The notes under the pieces: generated by a model
The model's database searches: none
What the model saw: only the letters and a program-made list of their open reading frames with translations
Told to the model about the DNA's origin: nothing
Assembly (NCBI GenBank): GCA_002633025.1
Contig: NMRB01000719.1
Span: 158,215-222,214, forward strand
DNA length: 64,000 nucleotides
Direction of reading: 5' to 3'
Source: Notospermus geniculatus
Taxonomy: Eukaryota; Nemertea; Pilidiophora; Heteronemertea; Lineidae
Program-made: the position numbers and the translations under genes
In this document: positions 33,446 to 43,450 of the stretch, in pieces
Layout: each line of letters begins with the position of its first letter
How positions within the stretch are numbered: position 1 is the first letter of the stretch

Positions 33446-34410
33446 GAACTGTACCTAGCCTTTGCATCGGGTAGGCTATGACGTCGGGCTTGCTGCTGGC
33501 CACGATGTCCGTTGACCGATTGGTGGCAGTCTTGGAGCCGATGAGGCCGCCGAACGCTGTACGGTATATCATCACCTCCGTCATCATTATCAATGAACGT
33601 GTTCTTCACTTGCGAATACATCATTCAGAAGGATACAGGTATTATAGAATTTCATTCCATGTATTACGACGTCAACCAATGTCGTCTATCTTTCAATGCG
33701 ATATGCGAGCAAGAAGTCGCCATCTTGAATCCTAAAGCTGATTCAATGATATTTTGTACAGTCACGTGTACATTGAGTGGCGTCGATCAGCCAATATTCT
33801 GGGGGTATGAAGCACAGTCCCCAATGGCACTGCCAGGCTGCACATTAGTAATGTAGAACAGTTCCATGCATTCGGGCACATCATCAGGCTTTCAGGCCGA
33901 AAACCACTTTTGGGTGTGGGCCGTTGGTTTTGTCGCTGCCCATTCGGTGAACACGCCAGCAACACTGGATGGCAGAAATCAGCGCCCCCTGGTGTCTGCT
34001 GCATGTCGACCGAAGTAGGGTATTAGAAGTCTGAGAGGGCCCATCTAACCCGGACGTTGATCATTTTGTTCGTATTGCTTTCGTCATTCTCTCTCACCCC
34101 ATTCTTTCTCCCGTTCCGAATTTTTGATTTCGTGTTTGACACGCTGGTGATTCAAACACAAAATTATTTTATTCGTACGCGAGGTCGTTGATGCATAATT
34201 AATGGTGCTTGTCGTATTCGCAGTTCATCTGGTAAACGGAAGGGGTGACGGGTGATTACAAAATAAGCTGTCACCCCTTCTATTTGCCGAAACAACTGCA
34301 AAAATAGTCAACACGATTAGTTATGCATGAGTAAAATCGCGTACGAAAAAAAGATTTTTAGGTTTGAATCACCAGCGTGTTTGATATCCCGGCTAAAAAG
34401 CCATGACGTG
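33446..34410 (+). pseudogene. Class A GPCR, array copy D (relic)
   Basis: An exon-2 relic at about 33449-33642 keeps TCCGTTGACCGATTGGTGGC but has a 5-base insertion near 33473, a deletion after CGCTGTACGGTAT and other changes. An exon-3 relic starts about 34026 (AAGTCTGAGAGGGCCCATCT), runs to 34141, is split by a 236-bp element and resumes at 34378 for about 30 bases. Exon 1 and the start of exon 3 are gone. This is clearly a pseudogene and the oldest-looking copy of the array. Confidence 0.92.
34142..34377. mobile_element. 236-bp foldback element in pseudogene D, 9-bp TSD
   Basis: Perfect 16-bp termini CGCTGGTGATTCAAAC and GTTTGAATCACCAGCG, with internal pairs TTCGTACGCGA/TCGCGTACGAA and GAAGGGGTGAC/GTCACCCCTTC. 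Flanking TGTTTGACA (34133-34141) and TGTTTGATA (34378-34386) form a 9-bp duplication with one change. The intact receptor copies show the uninterrupted site, which confirms insertion. Confidence 0.93.
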
Positions 34411-35123
34411 TCATTCTGTGTAATCCCCAACTTGGCTTCAAGGCCTTTGTTGAGTTTCCAACTAACCCCTGATCAAATACCAATGGGCCTTTGACCGTAA
34501 GCCTTGAATGGATAGAATGGAATGCGATTGTGCGGTCACCAAAAATAGCTACAACAAATCCATGTCGGGCAAATCCAGGAAGAAATGTGACGTAGGCAGT
34601 TGGCGAAATTCCAACCTCGCACTCCAGCCACTGTATACGTACATTCTAGGCTTTACAGTGAGAAATTGACCATATGAACGAGGTTAATCGATCACGTGAC
34701 GTCATTATTTCCATTTAAGTCCTAAGTATATAATTGCTAGGCTTTATAATGTCCCCATTCATGATCAGCTCATCAATAGGTCTGAACCAGGAAACGAGAG
34801 GAAGGCGGATATCGTGTCGACCGTTAATTCCTGCGCTTTTATAAATAGTTTGATTTTGTGATCGCTGTCACATTCGGTTTTGAGGAAGAGACTAGATCAG
34901 AAGTTTTCGTCTGTGAAAGGATTACGGACCGTGAATATTGGCAGGGTTTTTAAAAAAATCACCATTTGAATATTCTTTACGACTACAGTGTTTTGTTGAA
35001 ATCAAAACTGCTTGCGATTCCGCCATCGTGCGTCTGGAATCCCTATACTCTGAGTGTGTGTCACGCGCCGGTAAAAAAACCACCGACACTGTCATTTTTG
35101 ACAAAGGATTCTGTACTCTGGCC

Positions 35124-36375
35124 ATGGATCACATCAAGTGTGTTGTGGTGGGTGATGGGGCGGTTGGGAAGACGTGTATGTTGATGACGTATGCCAGTAA
35201 CACATTCAGTCATGACTATATTATGACCGTATTTGATAACTATTCCGTCAATCTGATGGTGGACAAAACGCCTTGTGCTCTGAACCTGTGGGATACCGCC
35301 GGACAGGAGGATTATGACAGGCTACGGCCTCTCTCTTATCCATTGACAGTAAGTATTAACTGGTTTTCTTTCTTCTAACGGTAGACTTTACTGCCGTTAG
35401 AGGCCACCACCAGTTAGCGGTCCTTGAACCTTTATGAAATTTGACGTCAGAGAAGAAATTGGCGCCATGATGTCGTCCATAATGACTATGACTACGTGGA
35501 GACCATGGTTTGCGTCTGTGACGTCAAATTTTGTGACATTCTAGGACCGCTAACTGGTGGTGCCCTCTAACGGCAGTAAAGTCTCCCATTGCCCTGGATA
35601 TTATGCCTGCTAGCAATACATGCTTCATCTCTGTTGGTCAGAGGCCAAAAATACTTTTTGAACAATATCATGTAAAGTTAATAAGGCTCCAGTCCAGAGA
35701 ATAACTGTGGCGTGTCATCCGCATTTCTGCAATAGAAAACAAAACAAGATGATACATGTTGACTGTGACAGTTGGAACAATGTCCATCCAATTTATCTTA
35801 TCATCTAAACCTCGCTATTTCCTGTCAATAACAATGGCATTCCTTTCCTCCCTGTGTTTATTGTTGTCTGTTGGTAATGATCAACTTCCTCTTTCATGAG
35901 ACGAAACGGATGATATAACATGGTCGAGGCGGAAAATCCGCGTGAGCATTCAGGATATCTAGTCGATCAAATAACTTGTTGAAAATCCTAGGCTTATTAT
36001 TCTTCCGTATTTCAGGATGTATTTCTCGTCTGCTTTTCCCTGGTCAGCCCAACATCACTGGAAAACGTCCGAGTCAAATGGTACCCAGAAATCCGCCATT
36101 ACTGTCCTAACGTTCCTATTGTTCTCGTCGGCACAAAAGATGATCTCCGTGACAATCATGACATCATAGAGGTATTACGTCAGCAGAATAAGAAGCCAAT
36201 CAGCACAGTCGATGGACTCGCCATGTCGAAGGCGATTGGTGCTCAGAGATACATCGAGTGTTCAGCATTAACGCAGAAGAACTTGACGGCCGTGTTTAAC
36301 TTGGCCGTTCAGGCGGCTCTAAAACCAGTCAAGTCAAATCAGCCAAGTCGACAAAGAAGGTGTCTTCTTCTGTAA
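35124..36375 (+). CDS. Rac-like small GTPase (divergent), plus strand
   Basis: Exons 35124-35348 and 36016-36375, phase 0, 194 residues. The start [17 protein letters not shown] matches Rac residue 1; exon 1 has exactly the 225 bases of the Rac-like gene at 24 kb. Motifs: G12, T35, DTAGQED (57-63), TKDD, ECSA and a C-terminal RRCLLL with a CLLL prenylation box. The effector region is VFDNYSVN, close to Rac. Odd: the conserved proline before T35 is M (YIMTVFDNY), in switch I, where it may affect effector or regulator binding. The intron contains a family R3 foldback. The gene sits between the relic of GPCR copy D and sequence resembling a GPCR-unit 3' flank, so it was probably inserted into the array. 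Confidence 0.93.
35383..35584. repeat. Foldback family R3 copy in Rac-like intron
   Basis: AGACTTTACTGCCGTTAGAG pairs with CTCTAACGGCAGTAAAGTCT; the inner arms ACCAGTTAGCGGTCC pair too. Other copies: 56588-56783 and a half copy at about 41671-41787. Confidence 0.85.
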
Positions 36376-37551
36376 TATACATCGACATTACGAGGTGAAA
36401 GGAGATATCCAATGGTGTTCTAGTCGTTGAGAATCAGGCAGGATTCAAATGACGAAAAATCAAGAGAGGTTCCGATGGTAGTAAAGCTCGCTGGGCGAAG
36501 ATGGATGGGTCTGAATCAGGCAATGCTTTATAGTGTTGGCACTGAGGTTGCTCAGTGGGTCCACTGCACCCCCTTCCTTCATCTTCTTAGCCAGTTGGAG
36601 AGGTCTATCTAACCGGCAGAGAGATGGAGGATTGTGTGTATAATGATATGTACGTGCAGTGTAATAACATGTACGTGCAACCTGTGATAGTGCTAATGCT
36701 ATGTTCCATGGGGCATAGAGTAGGCCCTTCCTTCGAAACAGCAGTTGGCCGTCGGTTGAATCCTAAGCTTGGATATATGGCAGAAAAACCTTGTTTTATT
36801 AGATATGCCAAGTTTGCATTTATTTTGTACCCGGATGAGTGCATTCATTCCAATTTGAAGATATGGCTGTGTGTTATTTTGACTGGCAAGCAAACCATGT
36901 GGGCCAGTGACGTTCTGTGATGGCAGTATTCTGCATCGGCATTCCGCAAATCTCACGTGATCTAACGACAGTGACCAATCAGGTTTCAACCTTAGTGGTT
37001 ATGTTAATGAGCTTCTTTCTGATCGGTTTTTGTACGGCAGAAGACATATGTGTATATATTTTGGTAATTTATTGAAATTTCATATAAATATTAAAATGAT
37101 CGAGTTTTACATTGTTTATCTACCCCTCATTCATGATTTCGACCGCACAAGTTCTCTTCCCAAATGCACGACGGGCCAAGGTTCTCAAGCAGGGAGTGTT
37201 CCTGTCACAACCCATCACCCTTCAATACACTTGCCCAGACTGGCCAGATTTTAACTGAAAAGGGGTCATTTCTAGAGTTTCAGATTGTAAAGTTCCAGCC
37301 TGAGGAAGACCCCGGTTGGGGTCGAAAATTTGCTAAATATTCTGGAAATTGACTATTATACTTTATTACATTGTCTGAGAAAATTGCAAATAAAAAGAAT
37401 TAGAATGCCAATCGAGCCTGTGAAAATTTGAATCAACTCCTATTTGTAGTTTTTGAATTACATGTATTTGGCAAAATGTATGTACAGTCGATGTACAGGA
37501 CGTGTACAGAAAATTTAATTGTGGACCCAGCCCTATAGTTCTGCGCACGGC
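36376..37551. other. GPCR-type 3' flank and unassigned sequence
   Basis: About 36410-36650 resembles the 3' flanks of GPCR copies B and C (AATCAGGCAGGATTCAAATG, ATCAAGAGAG, GGATTGTGTGTATAA). Nothing further is recognised up to the long repeat at 37552. Confidence 0.55.
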
Positions 37552-38252
37552 TACAGATGGCGCAGCCATTAAGTGACGTCGTTTTCGCGCCTCCAATACA
37601 GAAATGAGCGAAGAGTCAATGCATGCAGCGCAACTGTCGTCGGGCTAGTTAACTACAATGTAGTAGTGTGACCTCTCGCCGGGATTTTCGTACACACGGG
37701 TCTGGAAAAACACGGGTGTTTTCAAAAAGTGTAACCTTAGCATGTAATTCTGCCCAACGTCAGAAGACATCAAATTGGGAAGAAAAAATGTGGATTCATG
37801 CTCTGTCGAGGAAGATGAAGATGCAAAAATAATTGTTCATTTGTCACAATGTCTTACAGTGGACATAAGAGTGGGATTGAAATCTAACACAACGTGGAAG
37901 GTTAAAGGGCCTCTAGAGGCAGCTCGCCATTAGGCTACTATCAGTACCGGTTCTTCAGCTAGGCGGCGCCACTTTAACGTTAATCACCAGTACGAGGAAT
38001 TGAACCTGGGTTTTCCCCGGGGTTTTCCCCAGCCATGCTGGGCTGCCTCTAGAGGCCCTTTAATGCCCGTTCCATGAGTGGTTCGCCCCTAACAAGAGAA
38101 CGGGTTGCATGTTTAGGGTTCATGCTTAAAACGTCCCCTCCACCATTTTTTAATCTTTTAATCAATTTGATTTCAGTTTTGATATCGGATACAGGATCAT
38201 GCATCTTGACTACCAAGGGTTGTGACATCGCTTCGCCCTCCGACTACGCTCG
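37552..38252. repeat. Interspersed repeat R5, copy 2 (inverted)
   Basis: Inverted relative to 3212-3803, with an inserted 154-bp foldback at 37906-38059. An open frame conserved with the other copy reads SGSPLTRERVACLGFMLK, then TTKGCDIA.PSDYA. Confidence 0.75.
37906..38059. mobile_element. 154-bp TTAA-flanked foldback
   Basis: AGGGCCTCTAGAGGCAGC pairs with GCTGCCTCTAGAGGCCCT, with TTAA on both sides (37902-37905 and 38060-38063). The empty site, a single TTAA, is present in the other R5 copy. TTAA targeting points to piggyBac- or Kolobok-type transposition. Confidence 0.9.
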
Positions 38253-38825
38253 TCTCATCTCATGTCCAGAAGCCCTTTTTATAATTGCTTATGGCAGGTT
38301 CTTGACGACCTAATACTAATACTACCCCTACCCATATGAGCAGAAACTGAAAAATCAGTGTCGACAGAAAAACGCGTCACTCCAGTAAAAAATGGTCAAA
38401 CAAGGCACATTTATATGTCTGTGGAGCATATGGATGCATCTAGATGACCTGGGTGGATATTTGACCATAACGTGTACTGAACCCAGGCCATAGCACGCTT
38501 TTGAGAAATGATATTTCTTTGGCCTGGGAAGCGTATCTCATCATTATAAGACTACAATGTACCTGCACACAATATATTGATAAACTTGGATTTATATCAT
38601 GAAAAAATGAACGATCAGAGACCCGATATTCGAAACCGTATGCACCAGGAGCATGTATCCTGAATGTTCGCCGGAAGCTTAGGCCAGTAATTATTTTAAT
38701 GGATTCATCATGCTCTTGCTCGCTCAGTTCAGGCAGGCGTCAGTCTCGTCTTCACTCNGTTCAGGCAGGCGTCAGTCTAGTCTTCACTCAACACCTCAGG
38801 AGGATACACGCACCACACTGATTGT

Positions 38826-38870
38826 TTTAGTGGTGCAGTGGATATCTCTGAGGTCTTGGGTTCGATTCTC
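38826..38870 (+). repeat. tRNA-like segment upstream of GPCR E
   Basis: TAGTGGTGCAGTGG as A box and GGGTTCGATTCTC as B box, about 100 bp before the copy E start codon. Confidence 0.5.
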
Positions 38871-38969
38871 GGATCCATCCATCACGTGATCGACAAGGCA
38901 ACTCTCCTTAACAAACCTGGTTCTGTCGTAATCCTCTCTGATGAGCTCCCTCTACAGGCAGAGAGAGAA

Positions 38970-40510
38970 ATGACGTACACGAATACGACGTCGGGGTCTC
39001 GCGAGACTTCTGGGGACAGTAGACACGTTGTCATGGTTATCTTTTATTTGCTATATTATGGAGCAAATGACCTAATTGTTCTCTTTGGCATCCCAGGCAA
39101 CACGATATCATTTTTGATCACGACCAAGAAAGCCAACAGAAAGATCTCGACTTGTGTCTACATGTCGGCCTTGTCTGTGGCGGATAATGTCGTCTGCCTG
39201 ACGAATTTGATCGGCACTATTTGTATCAACTGGGAATACTCGAGACACTGGCCAAGTAAACCTACTATCTTAATGTAAGTGCCTGTAATACATGTATTGC
39301 TACACCAATTTTTAAGTCATGCTACGTCAACCACAAACTCCCTAAATTGTTCTTCCAGTACTATAACTTATCTGGCCTTCGCATCCGGTATGACATCTGG
39401 TTTGATTCTGGCTGCGATGTCCGTCGACCGATTGGTGGCAGTCTGGGAGCCGATGAAGGCCGCTGAACGCTGTACGGTATCCAAGGCACGGACGTGTATC
39501 GTCATTATCGCAAGCCTCCTCATCATTATCAACCTGAACGTGTTCTTCACCTATAGGTACTTCATTCATGAGGACACAGGTAGGCCGATTGACAAAGTAC
39601 AAGTATCATTAAGTTGCAATCCGTTTTATTGTAAACTGAAAGCAAGATGGAAGAGAAAGCTCGCTGTCCAGGAATACGTAGGTTCTTCATGTGACGTCAC
39701 ATTTCATGCTCCCATATTGACCGTCAAAAGGTCAAAGGTCAAGCGATATTACAGCATCAACACAGTGTCAACACCCCAGGTGATGACGTCAACACAGCGT
39801 CAACACCACAGGTGATGACGTCAACACCACAGTTGATGGCGTCAACACAACATGTGATGACGTCAAAATATCGGCAGATGGAAACGCAGGAAAGAGCCTC
39901 AAAAATCACTAATGGCTGTGGTTTAGTCACATTGGATTCGACATCGCCAACCTGGTCAGCAACACTTGAGGGCACGAGTGCACACCGCCTGGTGACTGGG
40001 GCATGTTGAACGTAAATAAACTGATTAAGTTTGGAACTCCTCTTTGCAGGTATTGAGGCGGTCGTGCGAACATTTCCACCCGCACCATTTGTTGAGAACA
40101 TCGTCTCTGGTTTCAACCTGGCCTTCGGTACCATTATACCATTCTGTATTGTTGTCATTAGCAACAGCCTGATCATTATGAAGGTCTCCAGTGCGGCGAA
40201 GGAGATGGAGGCGAAAAAGACAGAGCATAAGAAGTCTGAGAGGGCCCATCTAACCCGGATGTTGATCATTGTTAGTATTGCTTACGTCATTCTCTCCCTA
40301 CCGTTCCGAATTTTCGAGATCGTGTTTGATATCCCGGCTATAAAAGCCACATACGACATGTCAGACTCGTACATCTTTCTGAAATTCAACATCCAGTATT
40401 GGTCTGTTGGGGTTTTGTGGAATGTAAATTATGCTGTTAACTTCTATCTTTATTGTATTGGAGGTGGACGGAAATTTAGAAACGACGTTAAATCTCTGTT
40501 TGCCTGCTAG
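38970..40510 (+). CDS. Class A GPCR, array copy E (intact)
   Basis: Exons 38970-39274, 39359-39579 and 40050-40510, 328 residues. The first intron is only 84 bases. The N-terminus MTYTNTTSGSRETSG aligns with the other copies, so I start there, although an in-frame ATG at 38838 would add 44 residues. GIPGNTISFL, SVDRLVAVWEP, VILSLPF and NFYLY are present, ending FAC. Unlike A and B, TM6 has IFEIVFDIP. Intron 2 holds a left half of family R1 and short direct repeats of GTCAACAC(C/A)(C/A)CAGGTGATGAC type. The 3' exon is nearly identical to copies B and C. Confidence 0.88.
39679..39880. repeat. Foldback family R1 left half plus short repeats
   Basis: TAGGTTCTTCATGTGACGTC marks the R1 left arm in GPCR E intron 2. 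After it come repeated GATGACGTCAACAC units (about 39780-39860). Confidence 0.65.
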
Positions 40511-41036
40511 AGTAACCATTACATCATACACCTTTTTTTTTTCAAATACATGTATTCCATTGATAACCTTGGGTATTGTTGAAAAAAATGAACTATTACT
40601 TCGGAAATTGGAAACCGCATTCGCCAGCAGCATGCGGCGTTGTGAATGATCGCCTGAGGCCAGTGTATCTGGTGTTTTTATCATCCTATTCCAAACCTAA
40701 CGTAGGCAGTCACCGGGCGCTGGTCTTCACGAAGGCATCGCAACAGGATAAACGCCCAAGTTTTCTGAGTGGTGCAGTGGAAATCTCTGAGGTCGTGGGT
40801 TCGATTCCATATCGGCCATTTCCCTCAGGAGATTGACAGAGCAACTCTCTTGACGAACATGGTCATCGGCGACTCCGGTTTTCTCCTACAAATCGCTTTT
40901 CGCGGACGAAGGAATATGGTACTCGATGTTTTGTGTTTCCTGCAGCCATAATCATATCTGATTTAGCGCCCTCTATAGAGAGAGACAGAACAAGGGGGCG
41001 TTCTTGAGCCAGTTCCATATTTGCCGTTTGTGGAAA
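40511..41036. other. Interval between GPCR E and F (5' flank of F)
   Basis: No gene. Includes the tRNA-like segment at about 40765-40808 (GAGTGGTGCAGTGG and GGGTTCGATTCC) and a block at about 40868-41000 shared with the region just before copy B (GATTTAGCGCCCTCT and AGAGAGAGACAGAA). Confidence 0.65.
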
Positions 41037-42262
41037 ATGGCTTATGTGAATACTACGATAGCTACATGGACCTCACCAAAAGAGACGTTTGGACACAGGC
41101 GTTACGTCATCATGGTCATCTTCTATTCGTTATATTACGGAGCAAATTACTTAATCATTCTCTTTGGTATCCCAGGCAACACGATATCATTTTTGATCAC
41201 GACCAAGAAAGCCAACAGAAAGATCTCGACTTGTGTCTACATGTCGGCCTTGTCTGTGGCGGATAATGCACCGTCTGCATCGCGAAATTCATCGGTAATA
41301 TTTGTATCAACTGGGAATACTCGAGACACTGGCCTCATAAACCTACTATCGTCATGTAAGTACTCATTGCTGAACCCCAACGCGTCCCTGTTTTAAGTCA
41401 TACGACGTCAACAACGAACTTTTCACCGAAATCGTTTTTCCAGAACTATATACTACCTAGCTTTTACTTCCGGTATGACGTCGGGGTTGCTGCTGGCCGC
41501 GATGTCCGTCGACCGATTGGTGGCAGTCTGGCAGCCGATGAAGGCCGCCGAACGCTGTACGGTATCCAAGGCACGGAGGGTTATCGCCACCATCTATACC
41601 CTCGTCGTCACTGTCAACTTGAACGTGTTCTTCACTTACAAATACTTCATTCATGAGGACACAGGTAATGAGAGACTTTACTGCCGTCAGATGCCGCCAC
41701 CAGTTAGCGGTTCTAGATTGTCATGGAATTTGACGTCACAGAGAAGAAATGCACGCCGTGACGTCATCCATAATGACGTGGAACTTCTTTTACAGGTATT
41801 GAGGCGGCCGTCCGAACATTTCCACCCGCACCATTTGTTGAGAACATCGTCTCTGGTTTCAACCTGGCCTTCGGTACCATTATACCATTCTGTATTGTTG
41901 TCATTAGCAACAGCCTGATCATTATGAAGGTCTCCAGTGCGGCGAAGGAGATGGAGGCGACAAAGACAGAGCATAAGAAGTCTGAGAGGGCCCATCTAAC
42001 CCGGATGTTGATCATTGTTAGTATTGCTTACGTCATTCTCTCTCTCCCGTTCCGAATTTTTGATATCGTGTTTGATATCCCGGCTATAAAAGCCACATAC
42101 GACATGTCAGACTCGTACATCTTTCTGAAGTACAATGTCGAGTATTGGTCGGTCGGAGTTTTGTGGAACACGAATTATTGTATTAACTTCTACCTCTATT
42201 GTATTGGAGGTGGACGGAAGTTTAGAAACGACGTTAAATCTCTGTTTACCTGCGAGAGATAG
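41037..42262 (+). pseudogene. Class A GPCR, array copy F (2-base insertion in exon 1)
   Basis: Exons 41037-41355, 41444-41664 and 41796-42262. Just after SVADN in TM2 two extra bases (near 41269) shift the frame; without them the codons would align with copy E through CINW. Exon 1 length is therefore out of phase (319 instead of 317). Exons 2 and 3 are open and slightly more divergent (WQPMKAAERC, NTNYCINFYLY), and the protein would end TCER, two residues longer than its neighbours. Recent pseudogene or assembly error cannot be told apart. Intron 2 is short and made largely of half of a family R3 foldback. Confidence 0.82.
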
Positions 42263-43267
42263 AGCCAATATTAGGCTACCTGTCTCTCGGCTGTATCATA
42301 TGGATGGATGGATGGAGGTTGAGATTGGGCGTTCCACAAAATTGCCATGTGACGACGGCACTAACCATGCAATCTGGTTCAACGTTATGTTTCAGAAATG
42401 CAGTTTAATAATATCTCTCTGACCGGTTTTTGGTCACCAAATGACATACATGTATTTTGTAATCTAGTTTTACCCCCTCTCAGAACAAGTTCCAGAACTG
42501 ACCAGTTGTCAAGGAGTGTAAGGAAAGAGCTGCGAAGACTGGCCGGGCTGGTACTTATTCCGAGAAATGTTAAATATGACGTACATTAGGCATTGTTTGT
42601 CGATGCCATCATTCACCGTCCACAAGAGAGGTGTCTAAGCACGCGGCGTTAGAATCCGGGGCATGGCTCCAAGGGAAAATATTCCTGTCACCCCTGAGAA
42701 ACAAGGGTAACCAAACTACATGCAAGAAAGGCAGGGGCAGAGGCCAAATAAAAAGTTCCAGCCAGAAATACAGTGTGGCGTCGACAGTGGCGTCCTTTGG
42801 CACCGTCAACGTTCTGTCGATTAAGGACGCCGATGTCAGCGCCACGAAGAACTTTACACCAGAAACGAAACATCATCAACATAAATATTCAGGAGATAAA
42901 GGCGAGAGATGAATTAAAAATGCATTTAGCAACAATACCCTTCATACTCATCGACAACTTCTGACATTGTTGGGGTTGGAAGGAGAAGTGTCATTATATA
43001 CATGTACACGACGAACCTGGTCAGGAGATCGTGATTGGTTTCAGTGGCTGAGGGAGTTTGACTTCAACAATTCGTGCAGAAGGTCTCGAGTTCGAGTCCC
43101 CCTTCGAGTATTTTCTTCGTTTTTTCCATTTTTTTAAATTTTTTTTTTAAATTTTTTTCTACCGTTCGATGAGAAAATAAACTACCTCTGCATTCCCAGA
43201 CTTTTGAAGCGGACTGGGCGATTGTTTCTTGTGGTAACAGTCACTGGTTGATAAGTCTGGACAGGAA
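42263..43267. other. Intergenic after the GPCR array
   Basis: No supported gene. 42477-42590 resembles 54940-55060 (TCTCAGAAC(A/.)AGTTCCAGAA, then CTGGTACTTATTC versus CTGGTGCTTATTC), an otherwise undefined repeat. A tRNA-like stretch lies at 43037-43110. Confidence 0.45.
43037..43110 (+). repeat. tRNA-like stretch with A/T tail
   Basis: GTGGCTGAGGG resembles an A box and GAGTTCGAGTCCC (about 43088-43100) a B box, followed by long T and A tracts at 43115-43165. It could be a tRNA-derived SINE or tRNA pseudogene. I could not fold a convincing acceptor stem. Confidence 0.35.
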
Positions 43268-43450
43268 TTATCCATGGAACACCACCCTCACTGTATCCAT
43301 GTCAATTCTTGTTTCCGCGTCACCCATAGTCAACACCCAAAGTGACCATGAATGCCAGCCGATACTAGTTCTACCGTGGCCTATCTTGACGAAGTTGAAA
43401 TCATTGGCGTTTGACGTGTGACGGAAATCAAACGTCTGATTCTCTTTCAT
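43268..43450 (-). CDS. Small ORF or last exon, 60 codons, unrecognised
   Basis: Minus-strand ATG-to-TAA frame reading MKENQTFDFRHTSNANDFNF, then IGWHSWSLWVLTMGDAETRI, ending RVVFHG. Tryptophans, balanced charge and beta-like alternation make it look like real coding sequence rather than a chance frame. It may be the last exon of a longer minus-strand gene; I found no clear partner exon. No family assigned. Confidence 0.35.
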   Translation of the reverse strand: MKENQTFDFRHTSNANDFNFVKIGHGRTSIGWHSWSLWVLTMGDAETRIDMDTVRVVFHG

